Assembly (NCBI RefSeq): GCF_001457775.1
Contig: NZ_CYSG01000004.1
Coordinates: 62,001-126,000 of the forward strand
DNA from: Phaeobacter sp. CECT 5382
Lineage (GTDB): Bacteria > Pseudomonadota > Alphaproteobacteria > Rhodobacterales > Rhodobacteraceae
DNA: 64,000 nucleotides
Reading direction: 5' to 3'
Every line of letters begins with the position of its first letter. Position 1 is the first letter of the stretch. Made by a program: the position numbers and the translations under genes. This document shows positions 9,747 to 18,773 of the stretch, one piece after another. Below the pieces are notes generated by a model that was not told the DNA's origin, made no database searches, and saw nothing but the letters and a program-made list of their open reading frames with translations.

Positions 9747-10955
9747 TTAGCCGAGGGATCTTTCGCGTTTGATCACCAGGGCAATAGAGGCAAGCCCCAG
9801 AAGTGCTGTAACAAACATGATCAACAGTAGGGGCACGGCGGTGGTGCCGGGGACCAGAACCCAGCCGGCCATGGCGCTGAGCCCGGCGCCGCCGCCGAGC
9901 ATGATCGCGCCGCTCAACCCTGATGCTGAGCCTGCCAGATGTGGGCGAACGGAAATAGCGCCAGCCGTGGCATTGGGAATGGCCATGCCATTGCCGAGGC
10001 CGACAAAGCACATGAAGCCGAAAAACGAGGTGACGCTATCCAGGCCAGCCAGTGCCAGCCCCAGGGAAATCCCGACGCCGACTCCGTTGATCACGCAGCC
10101 CCACAGAACCATCGTATTGATGCCTATGCGGACGGAATAGCGTCCGGAAATGAAGTTGCCGAAGAAATAGCCCACAGCCGGGGCTGCGAAATAAAGGCCA
10201 AACAGGGCCGGGCTTAACCCGTAAACCTGCGCGCCAAGGAAGGGCGCACCACCGAGATAGGCAAAAAACGCCCCCGAGGCGAGACCTGAGGCCAGCGAGT
10301 AGCCCCAAAACCGTGGCGATTTGAACAGCTCCGGGTATTCGCGAAATTGAGCGGCCAGAGTCTTGCCGCTCTTTCGGGCGGTCTCCCCAAAGTCGAAATA
10401 GGTGAGCAGATAGACGAATGCTCCAAACAGGATCAGCAGCCAGAAATTGGCCTGCCAGCCGAAGGCCTGATCAAGCACGCCGCCAATGATCGGGCCGACC
10501 ATCGGCACCACGGCGACGCCCATGGTGACATAGCCCAGCATGCTGGCCGCCTGATCGGTATCATAGATGTCACGCACGGCAGCGCGGCTGAGAACCATGG
10601 CAGCGGCAATGGCGGCCTGGCACATGCGAAAGACCAAAAACGCTTCTGCGGAGGGCGCATAGATACAGCCCAAAGTCGCCAGAAGGAACAAAACGATACT
10701 AATCAGGATGACGGGACGACGGCCCATCTGATCAGAAATGGGTCCAACCACGATCTGCACCGCAGCATTGACCCCAAGATAGAGCGCTACCGATAGCTGC
10801 ATCAGTCGGTAGTCTGCCTGGAAATGCTCGGCCATGCCGGGCAGCGAGGGCAGAAAGACATTCATCGCCAGCGCCGAAAGACCGGCGAGTAGGATCAGAG
10901 TGGCGATATGGGGTTTGCTCAAGCCTTTGGGGCGAGGGGGCTGGGTGCTTTGCAT
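9747..10955 (-). CDS. Bcr/CflA-type MFS multidrug efflux pump
   Basis: A 402-residue, 12-helix major facilitator. The Bcr/CflA subgroup is recognisable from SALAMNVFLPSLPGMAEHF in helix 1, the loop 2-3 motif GPISDQMGRRPVILI, and RMCQAAIAAAMVLSRAAVRD in helix 4. Such proteins are proton-driven exporters of drugs or small metabolites. It sits between pccR and the M10 protease; no TTTGCAAA box precedes it, so inclusion in the propionate regulon is unsupported. The C-terminus is basic (VIKRERSLG) and cytoplasmic. Confidence 0.9.
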   Translation of the reverse strand: MQSTQPPRPKGLSKPHIATLILLAGLSALAMNVFLPSLPGMAEHFQADYRLMQLSVALYLGVNAAVQIVVGPISDQMGRRPVILISIVLFLLATLGCIYAPSAEAFLVFRMCQAAIAAAMVLSRAAVRDIYDTDQAASMLGYVTMGVAVVPMVGPIIGGVLDQAFGWQANFWLLILFGAFVYLLTYFDFGETARKSGKTLAAQFREYPELFKSPRFWGYSLASGLASGAFFAYLGGAPFLGAQVYGLSPALFGLYFAAPAVGYFFGNFISGRYSVRIGINTMVLWGCVINGVGVGISLGLALAGLDSVTSFFGFMCFVGLGNGMAIPNATAGAISVRPHLAGSASGLSGAIMLGGGAGLSAMAGWVLVPGTTAVPLLLIMFVTALLGLASIALVIKRERSLG

Positions 10956-11002
10956 GTTAAGGGCTTAGTTCAGCCTCGGAGGATTGTCTATTGGTCGTGG
11001 GC

Positions 11003-12320
11003 TCAAATCAGGAAGTCATCACTCAGTACGGCAAGAGTGACGTCGCGGAGCAAGAGGCTGTTACCATCGCCAAAGTCAAACAACACGCCATCGGCGGTGT
11101 CGGTTGCCTGTTCTAGCAGCTGCCGAGATGTTCCATAGCTCAGGATCTTGAGGCAATCATCTGCGACGGAAAAATCCCGCACCGTGTCATTGCCGCCCTG
11201 GTTCTTGAAGATGAAGGTGTCGCGACCGCGACCTCCTACCAGCAGGTCATCTCCGCCCTGACCGTGCAGTCTGTCCCAGCCTCTGTTGCCAACCAGCTTG
11301 TCATCGCCATTGCCGCCGCGCAATTGATCCCCCTTGCCGCCGCCAATCAGGTAGTCCTCGCCGTTGCCCCCCTTCAGGGTGTCGCGGCCGTAGCCCCCCT
11401 GTAACCTGTCGTTCCCCTGTTTGCCGGACAGGTAATCCCGCCCACCTTTGCCCAGCAACAGGTTGTCGAGCTCATTGCCGACAATGCGATCACTTCCCTT
11501 GGCACCAAAAGCATTCTCGATTTCAGTTCCAAAGGTGATCACCACGTCATGATCCGCGTCAAAGGAAGAAAAGGCGCCCTGACGCAGGTCGAGGCTCACA
11601 GAACTGTTGCGCCCCTTTGCATTCAGGGTATCGACGCCGCCGCTGTCCCACAGGCTGTCAACGGTCTGATTGCGGCACCCGGTATAGGTGGTGTCCCCCT
11701 CATTGTAGGCGGCCGCACCCCAGATGTCCTGAAGGGCCAGAACATCAAAGAGCATCATCGCATCACTATCTTCGCCGTTCAGCGGGTTGGGGCGGTAGGA
11801 CATGACGGAGTACAGGTTGCTGTCATAAGGGTCCGGCAGCTCTTGGCTGGCCTCGAATGTGTGGTGCAATCCAAGCGCATGACCCATTTCGTGCAACAAA
11901 AGATCCATGTTGCTATGGGCTGCAAGGTCCAGGTCGGCATCATAGGCGACAAATCCATCCCATTGGGTGATCGTGTTGCCGCGGTAATGCACCGAATAGC
12001 CGCCATTGCCGATGGTGGCCCCGGGCAGCGCCACTGCAGCGACATTGAGATCTGGATCGGCGGTGCGCTGCACCTGGACGAAGTCGACATTGAGAAAGGT
12101 CTCTATATGGGCAAGGGCGGCCTCGAAGCTGGCCTTTTCGGCCGGGCTGAGGCCTCGCCAGCCTCCATATTGTCCAGCTGTCGGCAGATCCCCGGGCGCG
12201 CCACCGCCTGCAAACTGATAGCTGATCTGGATGCGCCCTTCCTGGGCGGTGTTTATCGGGTTGCTGAAGTGGAAGCGATCATATTGCATCGCTTCGATAA
12301 TTTCGTTTTGACTTAGCATG
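11003..12320 (-). CDS. Serralysin-like M10 metalloprotease with RTX repeats
   Basis: A 439-residue protein with the zinc site HEMGHALGLHH and Met-turn VMSY of the metzincin M10 family. About eight RTX nonapeptide repeats follow (GKGGRDYLSGKQGNDRLQGG onward) and then a C-terminal type I secretion-like region. No Sec signal is present, as expected for export by a type I system, but none of its components is in the window. The ATG at 12320 is preferred because codons further upstream (ATG 12388 or TTG 12442) read poorly; the start is uncertain. It diverges from pccB and shares its 250-bp control region. Confidence 0.85.
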
Positions 12321-12469
12321 GTTCTACTCAACGTCCTGCTCAATATCGGCTGAAGTGAGCTGGATGATGTGGCGAAAGAATTGAACATAGAGTGAACGCT
12401 TTGCAGCAAAAATATGTCGCATTGGATCGATTTTGGAAACAATATTCGATGGGTTAGCAGTTATTCAGA

Positions 12470-12508
12470 TTTGCGACTGGTGTATGCAAAATATTTGCAA
12501 ATTTGCGA
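12470..12508. promoter_or_regulatory. Clustered TTTGCAAA / TTTGCGA boxes upstream of pccB
   Basis: Four related boxes fall within 39 bp: TTTGCGA at 12470-12476, TATGCAAA at 12483-12490, a perfect TTTGCAAA at 12494-12501 and TTTGCGA at 12502-12508. They lie about 70-105 bp before the pccB ATG and between it and the divergent protease gene. They match the box before pccR, which makes this the likely PccR target. Confidence 0.65.
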
Positions 12509-12574
12509 GAATTGCCTTTGGTCTCTTCCTGCGCCGCGATAAGCTGCGCCAAATTCTATATGGGGACCTATGCC

Positions 12575-14107
12575 ATGAAAGATATTCTGTCCGAGCTGGA
12601 AGACCGTCGCAATGCCGCGCGGCTGGGTGGCGGTCAACGTCGCATTGATGCGCAACACGGGCGTGGGAAGCTGACCGCCCGCGAACGTATCGAGCTTCTG
12701 CTGGACGAAGACAGCTTTGAAGAGTTCGACATGTTCGTTTCGCATCGCTGTACCGATTTTGGCATGGAAGAACAAAAGCCTGCCGGTGATGGTGTGATTA
12801 CCGGCTGGGGCACGATTAATGGTCGCATGGTCTATCTGTTCAGCCAGGACTTCACCGTCTTTGGCGGGTCACTGTCGGCAACTCATGCGCAGAAGATCTG
12901 CAAAATTCAGGATATGGCAATCCAAAATGGGGCACCCATCATCGGCTTGAACGATTCTGGTGGTGCGCGTATTCAGGAAGGCGTCGACTCGTTGGCAGGT
13001 TACGCCGAGGTGTTTCAGCGCAATATCATGGCCAGCGGCGTCGTGCCGCAGATCTCGGTGATCATGGGGCCCTGTGCTGGTGGCGCTGTCTATTCGCCCG
13101 CGATGACCGACTTTATCTTTATGGTCAAAGACACCTCCTACATGTTTGTGACCGGCCCTGATGTGGTCAAAACCGTCACCAACGAGGTCGTTACTGCCGA
13201 AGAGCTTGGTGGTGCCTCCACCCATACCAAGAAATCTTCTGTCGCAGATGGTGCCTTTGAAAACGATGTGGAGGCCTTGGCCGAAGTCCGCCGCCTGGTC
13301 GATTTCCTGCCGCTCAACAATCGCGAAAAGCCGCCCGTACGTCCCTTCTTTGATGAACCAGGTCGCATCGAAGACAGCCTGGATACATTGATCCCGGCAA
13401 ATCCCAATTCGCCCTACGACATGAAAGAGCTGATCACCAAGGTGGCAGACGAGGGTGATTTCTACGAGATCCAGGAAGACTACGCCAAGAACATCATCAC
13501 CGGTTTTATCCGCCTTGAGGGGCAGACCGTTGGTATTGTGGCCAACCAGCCGATGGTTCTGGCAGGCTGTCTTGATATCGATAGCTCGCGCAAGGCGGCA
13601 CGCTTTGTGCGCTTCTGCGATTGCTTTGAAATCCCAATCCTGACTTTGGTTGATGTTCCGGGCTTCCTGCCAGGCACCAGCCAGGAATACGGCGGCGTCA
13701 TCAAACACGGCGCCAAGCTGCTGTTTGCCTATGGCGAAGCTACGGTTCCAAAGGTGACCGTGATTACCCGTAAGGCCTATGGTGGGGCCTATGACGTGAT
13801 GGCCTCCAAGCACCTGCGCGGTGATTTCAACTACGCCTGGCCAACCGCTGAAATTGCGGTGATGGGTGCCAAGGGGGCGACCGAGATCATCCATCGCGCC
13901 GATTTGGGGGATGCTGACAAGATTGCGGCCCATGCGGCTGACTATGAGGATCGTTTTGCCAATCCATTTGTGGCAGCAGAACGTGGCTTCATCGACGAGG
14001 TGATCCAGCCGAAATCCACTCGCCGTCGGGTCTCTCGTGCCTTTGCTTCGCTTCGCGGCAAGTCGCTGAAGAACCCATGGAAAAAACACGACAATATTCC
14101 TCTGTAA
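12575..14107 (+). CDS. pccB: Propionyl-CoA carboxylase, beta (carboxyltransferase) subunit
   Basis: A 510-residue carboxyltransferase that moves the carboxyl group from biotin on PccA to propionyl-CoA, giving methylmalonyl-CoA. Visible features are [20 protein letters not shown] near the N-terminus, the crotonase-fold acyl-CoA loop [29 protein letters not shown], and the biotin-site region [18 protein letters not shown]. The ATG at 12575 follows GGGGA by eight bases and gives the family-typical [11 protein letters not shown] start; ATG 12560 is in frame but less likely. A small gene starts 13 bp after the stop. Confidence 0.96.
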   Translation: MKDILSELEDRRNAARLGGGQRRIDAQHGRGKLTARERIELLLDEDSFEEFDMFVSHRCTDFGMEEQKPAGDGVITGWGTINGRMVYLFSQDFTVFGGSLSATHAQKICKIQDMAIQNGAPIIGLNDSGGARIQEGVDSLAGYAEVFQRNIMASGVVPQISVIMGPCAGGAVYSPAMTDFIFMVKDTSYMFVTGPDVVKTVTNEVVTAEELGGASTHTKKSSVADGAFENDVEALAEVRRLVDFLPLNNREKPPVRPFFDEPGRIEDSLDTLIPANPNSPYDMKELITKVADEGDFYEIQEDYAKNIITGFIRLEGQTVGIVANQPMVLAGCLDIDSSRKAARFVRFCDCFEIPILTLVDVPGFLPGTSQEYGGVIKHGAKLLFAYGEATVPKVTVITRKAYGGAYDVMASKHLRGDFNYAWPTAEIAVMGAKGATEIIHRADLGDADKIAAHAADYEDRFANPFVAAERGFIDEVIQPKSTRRRVSRAFASLRGKSLKNPWKKHDNIPL

Positions 14108-14120
14108 GGCGGGGTAGGTG

Positions 14121-14552
14121 ATGCGCCACAAAAGCTGGCATATCCTGCGCGAGGAGGGGGCTTTGACGCTATGCCGTCAGACCCCCGCGCGGTTTGACGT
14201 CGCGGTCAGGGCAGAGCTGCCTTTGGCGGATCCGCTGCGGGTGTCGCAGCAAGTTCGACAGGATATGTGGCGGGCGGTGCAAAGTACGCGTGGCTTTTCA
14301 CCGGTCGTGCGCATTGAGCGCTCTGAGGGCGGCCTGTTGGTCACCGCAGGAGGTCGGGTTGCAGGGCGCGTTCCCAGCAATCTGGCAGCGAAAATCGCGG
14401 CTGTGCTTGAAGATGAGAGCAAGCGTCAGCGTTGGGTTCGGCATGCGCAACGTCGCGTTAGCTCCGGATCGGGCCTGCAAAATGCGCAGCAGGCAGAGAA
14501 ATTGCGCAAATGCGCAGCAGAGTTTGACAAAGGAAGCGAATCGGCACCATGA
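14121..14552 (+). CDS. Hypothetical protein of the pcc cluster
   Basis: A 143-residue basic protein (many Arg and Gln) with no signal peptide, membrane segment or catalytic motif I recognise. The stretch VRIERSEGGLLVTAGGRVAGRVPSNL could be a small beta-rich fold. It starts 13 bp after pccB, and its stop overlaps the longest start of the next gene by ATGA. It is therefore probably co-transcribed and perhaps translationally coupled. I assign no function. GTG 14118 is an alternative start. Confidence 0.65.
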   Translation: MRHKSWHILREEGALTLCRQTPARFDVAVRAELPLADPLRVSQQVRQDMWRAVQSTRGFSPVVRIERSEGGLLVTAGGRVAGRVPSNLAAKIAAVLEDESKRQRWVRHAQRRVSSGSGLQNAQQAEKLRKCAAEFDKGSESAP

Positions 14553-14650
14553 TCCGCGCCAGCCATATAGAGACAGCGCGCGCCCTAGGCGCAGCGCCAG
14601 CAGCCCCGGCAGGAGGAGCTCAACTAGTTTGGGGTCGGGGCTGCGGATAT

Positions 14651-15115
14651 ATGGCACAGCTTGCCCGTGATCTTGTAATGCCTTTGGTGGCGCTGTCGAT
14701 GATGGCTTCCCTGCCAGCTGTTGCGCGCGCTCAAAGCGCAGGTAAACCTATCGCTGTCGAGGTGCCATCGGGACAGGCAGTCGCACTGAACGAGGTCCTG
14801 TTGGACGAAAGTCCCGGAGAGCTTTGGGCGCGGTTTCGATTTGTCGCCCCGGCAATCGAGCGGTCGGCAGATGTCTCTGATGCTGTAGCAAAATCTTCCG
14901 AAGCAATGACCTATGAGCGCAGCGCTGCGGATATGGACCATCTGTGCGAGTCGCTGGTGCTGGATTATCTGCGCCGCTTTGACCTTGCCCCCGCACGGGT
15001 GGTGATCTCATTGTCAGACCGACCCGTTGCCTTTGGCACCAAAGATGCCGAAGCCACCCAGTTTTTTGAAGCCTACCGTCCGGCTTCCGATGGCTGCATC
15101 TGGGAGGCATTCTGA
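14651..15115 (+). CDS. DUF6497-like exported protein
   Basis: About 154 residues from the ATG at 14651, which opens a signal peptide (VMPLVALSMMASLPAVARAQ). The mature part resembles the Rhodobacterales family DUF6497 as I recall it (IAVEVPSGQAVALNEVLLDE, FRFVAPAIE, VVISLSDRPVAFG, ending DGCIWEAF). Two cysteines (in LCESL and GCIWE) may form a disulphide in the periplasm. An upstream in-frame ATG at 14549 overlaps the previous stop but would add 34 residues that do not look like a leader. Role in propionate metabolism is unknown. Confidence 0.7.
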   Translation: MAQLARDLVMPLVALSMMASLPAVARAQSAGKPIAVEVPSGQAVALNEVLLDESPGELWARFRFVAPAIERSADVSDAVAKSSEAMTYERSAADMDHLCESLVLDYLRRFDLAPARVVISLSDRPVAFGTKDAEATQFFEAYRPASDGCIWEAF

Positions 15116-15341
15116 TGGATCTACAACATCTTGCGGCGTCCCGCCCAGGTCAGCGGATTTTTGCGTCTTTGCAGTCACAGGCCCCTGTGCCGCCCGCTTT
15201 TCGATGTGATTTGGCCTCTATCCCAGCTATTCTTGGCGCGAATGGTCGCAGTATCATTCAAAAATTGAGGTTGAGGCTGGGCAGAATGCTGGACAGAACC
15301 ATGGTTCTAGCCGGTCTCGGAAACACATTCAGGAGACAGCA

Positions 15342-15482
15342 ATGTCCAAGAGCATCAAGTTTATCACGCTGGCAGGTCTGCTGGCGATGGTTGCCGCCTG
15401 TGGCAATCGCGAAGAAGAATTCGTTGTGGTTGAGCCCGAGCCCATTTCGGTCGAACCAGCCTACACCGGCAAATACAAGTAA
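15342..15482 (+). CDS. Tiny lipoprotein (46 aa)
   Basis: A 46-residue protein starting at ATG 15342, preceded by AGGAGAC with good spacing. It has a textbook lipoprotein leader: KSIKFITLAGLLAMVAAC places the lipobox cysteine at about residue 20. The mature part is only about 27 residues and acidic (NREEEFVVVEPEPISVEP). Such peptides are easily missed in annotation. A GC hairpin (15491-15515) follows the stop. It lies in the string of small genes between pccB and pccA; function unknown. Confidence 0.75.
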   Translation: MSKSIKFITLAGLLAMVAACGNREEEFVVVEPEPISVEPAYTGKYK

Positions 15483-15490
15483 CGACGATA

Positions 15491-15515
15491 GGGGTCCGGC
15501 CCTGTGGCCGGCCCC
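15491..15515 (+). other. GC hairpin after the tiny lipoprotein
   Basis: A stem of 6 plus 4 bp (15496-15501 with 15506-15511 and 15491-15494 with 15512-15515) with one bulged T and no T-run. It is probably an mRNA stabiliser or weak terminator, not a full stop. Confidence 0.45.
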
Positions 15516-15551
15516 AGCCGTCCCTCGGGGTGCCGGATTGGAGGCACTCTC

Positions 15552-15908
15552 ATGCTGAAACACCGTGGATTTCCTGGCCGCCTGCCGGGAACAGATTTTC
15601 AATTCGTCGTGCGCCGTCCCAACCCCAAAGGGGTGACTGCGCTGACAAAACGCGAACGCTTTCGCGACCGCAAACCCGCCGACCGCCGCGCCGATGCGGC
15701 CTTCATGCAGGCCCTTCTGCAGCAGTTCGGTGATCAACCCTTTGAACGTGGCAATCTGGATGCTGGCCGGTTGAGCTGGCTCTTTGGTCGCGAGGTTCTG
15801 CCAGCCGAAGATCCCTTTGATCCGGCATCCTATGAAGCTTTGCTGGTGATTGATGTCGACGCTGCGCAGCTGTCGTTTCCGGATGCTTTCGACGGGAGCA
15901 TTCTGTAA
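15552..15908 (+). CDS. Hypothetical protein of the pcc cluster
   Basis: A 118-residue soluble protein whose ATG at 15552 follows GGAGG. The N-terminal half is strongly basic (TKRERFRDRKPADRRADAAF) and the C-terminal half acidic (EDPFDPASYEALLVIDVDAAQL). No signal peptide or known domain is visible. Its place between two small lipoprotein genes in the pccB-pccA interval is the only clue; I do not assign a function. Confidence 0.65.
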   Translation: MLKHRGFPGRLPGTDFQFVVRRPNPKGVTALTKRERFRDRKPADRRADAAFMQALLQQFGDQPFERGNLDAGRLSWLFGREVLPAEDPFDPASYEALLVIDVDAAQLSFPDAFDGSIL

Positions 15909-16281
15909 TGAACGGGGCAGGGGATCTGGCTTGGCAAAAGGGAGCAGCGGTGGCTTTTGGCCGCGCGATCTCTTTTGGCACAGACCCTGCCCCGCAGATC
16001 TTTTTTAGCGCGAAACCTCGTGCCCCTGCCGCCGTACACAGGTGCGGGCACAGGTGCGGGGCGGCTGCCTTTGCCCCGGGGCTGGGTCTGACAACGGCGC
16101 AACGCTGGAATGGGCAACCCGCTGGACTGGGAAATGGAGTGGCAAATCCCCGCCGAGCGTTTGGTACCTTTGAGCGCTGTGCTGCCTATATGCAGCAGGA
16201 TCGGGCTGTTGCATTGCACCGTGTCGTCCAGCCTGCTTCTTGGGAGAGAAACAAACTCTCCCAGATAGAAGGGGTATCAAT
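15909..16281 (+). other. 373-bp stretch with no convincing gene
   Basis: An open frame starts at the overlapping TAATG (15908), but its translation has no domain-like character and runs through the following lipoprotein gene in another frame. A near-perfect tandem repeat of ACAGGTGCGGG lies around 16037-16060. I see no terminator. It may be a degraded gene or an untranslated spacer. Confidence 0.4.
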
Positions 16282-16485
16282 ATGCGGGCAATCATTTTCA
16301 GTCTCGGCCTTGGACTTTGCACCGGGCTTGCAGGGTGTGGCGAAACAACGGGTGAGCAGGCGCTTTATGGCGCGGGCGCGGGGGCTCTTGGCTCGGTGCT
16401 GCTTGACGGCAATCCGGTCACCGGGGCAGCTGTCGGGGTCGCGGCCAATCTCATCTATTGCAAGGAAAACCCCAGCCGCTGCTAG
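16282..16485 (+). CDS. Small glycine-zipper lipoprotein
   Basis: A 67-residue protein from the ATG at 16282, preceded by AAGGGG. The leader IFSLGLGLCTGLAGCGE gives a lipobox LAGC with the lipidated cysteine near residue 18. The mature part has a glycine/alanine-rich membrane-type zipper (YGAGAGALGSVLLDG, then GAAVGVAANLIYC) and three more-or-less C-terminal small residues with two cysteines. Glycine-zipper lipoproteins usually insert into or bind envelope membranes. A terminator lies between it and pccA. Confidence 0.75.
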   Translation: MRAIIFSLGLGLCTGLAGCGETTGEQALYGAGAGALGSVLLDGNPVTGAAVGVAANLIYCKENPSRC

Positions 16486-16548
16486 GGCGGGCTCCGCATC
16501 TGACACACTGATCCGCCGACCTTTTGGGTTGGCTATAGAAATTCACGC

Positions 16549-16590
16549 AAACGCCGCGGACGAGCCATTGGCTCGACTGCGGCGTTTTGC
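16549..16590 (+). terminator. Terminator or attenuator just before pccA
   Basis: Outer stem 16549-16557 with about 16579-16587 and a perfect inner stem 16561-16566 with 16570-16575, followed by TTTTG. It ends only about 33 bp before the pccA ATG, so it could reduce pccA relative to the upstream genes or mark a separate pccA promoter. Confidence 0.7.
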
Positions 16591-16622
16591 ATTCCGGCAT
16601 ACACAAGAACAAGGGACTGCCA

Positions 16623-18671
16623 ATGTTTGAAAAGATCCTGATCGCGAACCGGGGCGAAATCGCCTGCCGTGTTATCAAGACCGCGCGTAAAATGGGCATC
16701 AAGACTGTCGCCATCTATTCTGACGCGGACAAGCAGGCCCTGCATGTGCAAATGGCTGACGAAGCCGTGCATATCGGCCCACCGCCCGCCAATCAGTCCT
16801 ATATCGTCATCGACAAGGTGATGGAGGCAATCCGCTCAACAGGTGCGCAGGCTGTTCATCCCGGTTATGGCTTTTTGTCGGAAAACTCCAAATTCGCCGA
16901 GGCTTTGGCTGCCGAGGGCGTTGCCTTTGTTGGCCCCCCTGTCGGTGCCATCGAAAAGATGGGTGACAAGATCACCTCGAAGAAAATCGCTCAAGACGCT
17001 GGCGTCTCAACGGTTCCGGGTCACATGGGCCTGATCGAGGACGCCGATGAGGCGGTCAAGATCTCCAATGAGATCGGCTATCCGGTGATGCTGAAGGCCT
17101 CTGCTGGTGGCGGCGGTAAGGGCATGCGGATTGCCTGGAACGATGAAGAGGCCCGCGAAGGTTTCCAGTCATCCAAGAACGAGGCTGCAAATTCCTTTGG
17201 GGATGATCGCATCTTCATCGAGAAGTTCGTGACGCAGCCGCGCCACATCGAAATTCAGGTGCTCTGCGACGCCCACGGTAATGGCATCTATCTGGGCGAA
17301 CGTGAATGTTCGATCCAGCGTCGCCAGCAAAAGGTTGTTGAGGAAGCACCAAGCCCCTTCCTGGATGAAGCCACCCGCAAAGCCATGGGTGAACAGGCGG
17401 TGGCGCTGGCGCAGGCGGTGGATTATGCCTCGGCCGGTACCGTGGAATTCATCGTCGATGGTGACAAGAATTTCTATTTCCTTGAAATGAACACCCGTTT
17501 GCAGGTGGAACACCCCGTGACCGAATTGATCACTGGTGTTGATCTGGTTGAACAGATGATCCGGGTTGCAAATGGTGAACCGCTGAGCATTTCGCAAGAT
17601 GACGTTCAGCTGAACGGCTGGGCCATTGAGAACCGTCTCTATGCCGAAGATCCCTATCGCGGCTTCCTGCCATCGATTGGCCGTTTGACCCGCTATCGCC
17701 CGCCAGCAGAACAGGCCGCCGGCCTGATGTTGGAAAATGGCAAATGGCAGGGCGATGCCCCCGAAGGCTCTTTTGCAATACGCAATGATACCGGCGTCTA
17801 TGAGGGCGGCGAAATCTCGATGTACTATGACCCGATGATTGCCAAGCTTTGCACTTGGGCGCCAACACGTGATGAGGCGATTGAAGCGATGCGCAACGCG
17901 CTGGACGGGTTTGAGGTCGAAGGCATCGGCCACAACCTGCCGTTCCTGTCGGCTGTGATGGATCACCCGATCTTTATCGAGGGCACCATGACCACCGCCT
18001 TTATTGAAGAGCAGTACCCCGAAGGGTTCACCGGTGTTGAGCTGCCAGAGGCAGAACTGCGTCGTATTGCAGCTTCGGCGGCGGCGATGCACCGGGTTGC
18101 GGAAATTCGCCGCACGCGGGTTTCTGGCCGGATGGACAATCATGAACGCCGGGTTGGCACCGAATGGGTTGTTTCGCTGCAGGGGCAGGATTTTGCGGTC
18201 TCAATCGAGGCAGACCAGCTGGGCTCTACCGTTGTGTTCAAAGATGGTGGCCAGACACGCTTGGCCAGCAAGTGGACGCCGGGTGATCAGCTGGCCAAAC
18301 TGGATGTGGATGGCAGCCCGCTGGTGCTGAAAGTCGGCAAAATCTCGGGCGGCTTCCGTATTCGCGCCCGCGGCGCCGACCTCAAGGTGCATGTGCGCAC
18401 CCCGCGTCAGGCGGAACTGGCACAGTTGATGCCGGAAAAAGTGGCTCCCGATACCTCGAAGCTGCTGCTTTGCCCGATGCCGGGTTTGATCGTGAAGGTC
18501 GATGTTGAGGTTGGCCAAGAGGTCGAAGAAGGGCAGGCGCTTTGTACTGTCGAAGCGATGAAGATGGAAAACATCCTGCGCGCCGAAAAGAAAGGCGTGA
18601 TTGCCAAGATCAACGCAAGTGCCGGTGACAGTCTGGCGGTTGACGATGTGATCATGGAATTCGAAGGGTGA
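16623..18671 (+). CDS. pccA: Propionyl-CoA carboxylase, alpha (biotin carboxylase / BCCP) subunit
   Basis: A 682-residue subunit that carboxylates biotin with ATP and bicarbonate and carries the biotin itself. Domains in order: biotin carboxylase N-domain (MFEKILIANRGEIACRVIKT), ATP-grasp with the glycine loop KASAGGGGKGMRI, carboxylase C-domain, a linker domain, and a C-terminal biotinyl domain with the acceptor lysine in EAMKMEN. The usual PccA length and MFEKIL start support ATG 16623. It works with pccB 2.5 kb upstream; the subunits are separated by small genes, a common roseobacter layout. Confidence 0.96.
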   Translation: MFEKILIANRGEIACRVIKTARKMGIKTVAIYSDADKQALHVQMADEAVHIGPPPANQSYIVIDKVMEAIRSTGAQAVHPGYGFLSENSKFAEALAAEGVAFVGPPVGAIEKMGDKITSKKIAQDAGVSTVPGHMGLIEDADEAVKISNEIGYPVMLKASAGGGGKGMRIAWNDEEAREGFQSSKNEAANSFGDDRIFIEKFVTQPRHIEIQVLCDAHGNGIYLGERECSIQRRQQKVVEEAPSPFLDEATRKAMGEQAVALAQAVDYASAGTVEFIVDGDKNFYFLEMNTRLQVEHPVTELITGVDLVEQMIRVANGEPLSISQDDVQLNGWAIENRLYAEDPYRGFLPSIGRLTRYRPPAEQAAGLMLENGKWQGDAPEGSFAIRNDTGVYEGGEISMYYDPMIAKLCTWAPTRDEAIEAMRNALDGFEVEGIGHNLPFLSAVMDHPIFIEGTMTTAFIEEQYPEGFTGVELPEAELRRIAASAAAMHRVAEIRRTRVSGRMDNHERRVGTEWVVSLQGQDFAVSIEADQLGSTVVFKDGGQTRLASKWTPGDQLAKLDVDGSPLVLKVGKISGGFRIRARGADLKVHVRTPRQAELAQLMPEKVAPDTSKLLLCPMPGLIVKVDVEVGQEVEEGQALCTVEAMKMENILRAEKKGVIAKINASAGDSLAVDDVIMEFEG

Positions 18672-18677
18672 CACAGG

Positions 18678-18773
18678 GGGCAGGCATAGGCGGGCTGCTG
18701 CAGGCGGGGGGCTATGCCCCGCTTGCAGAGCCCTGCTACCGGGAGGCGGTCGCGCCGCGCCCGATGCCTGCCC
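18678..18773 (+). other. Nested inverted repeats after pccA
   Basis: An outer perfect 10-bp stem (18678-18687 with 18764-18773) encloses a 12-bp hairpin with one wobble (18698-18709 with 18717-18728) and a short GGCG/CGCC hairpin. A run of ten G (18817-18826) lies just downstream. No T-run follows. This may be a structured 3' end or a REP-like element. Confidence 0.5.

Noticed and set aside
12869-14131. A 420-residue frame opposite pccB
   Set aside because: Antisense shadow; pccB motifs are all on the + strand.
15115-15558. A 147-residue frame that abuts the DUF6497 stop
   Set aside because: It overlaps the better-supported 46-aa lipoprotein in another frame and has low-complexity, non-protein-like sequence.
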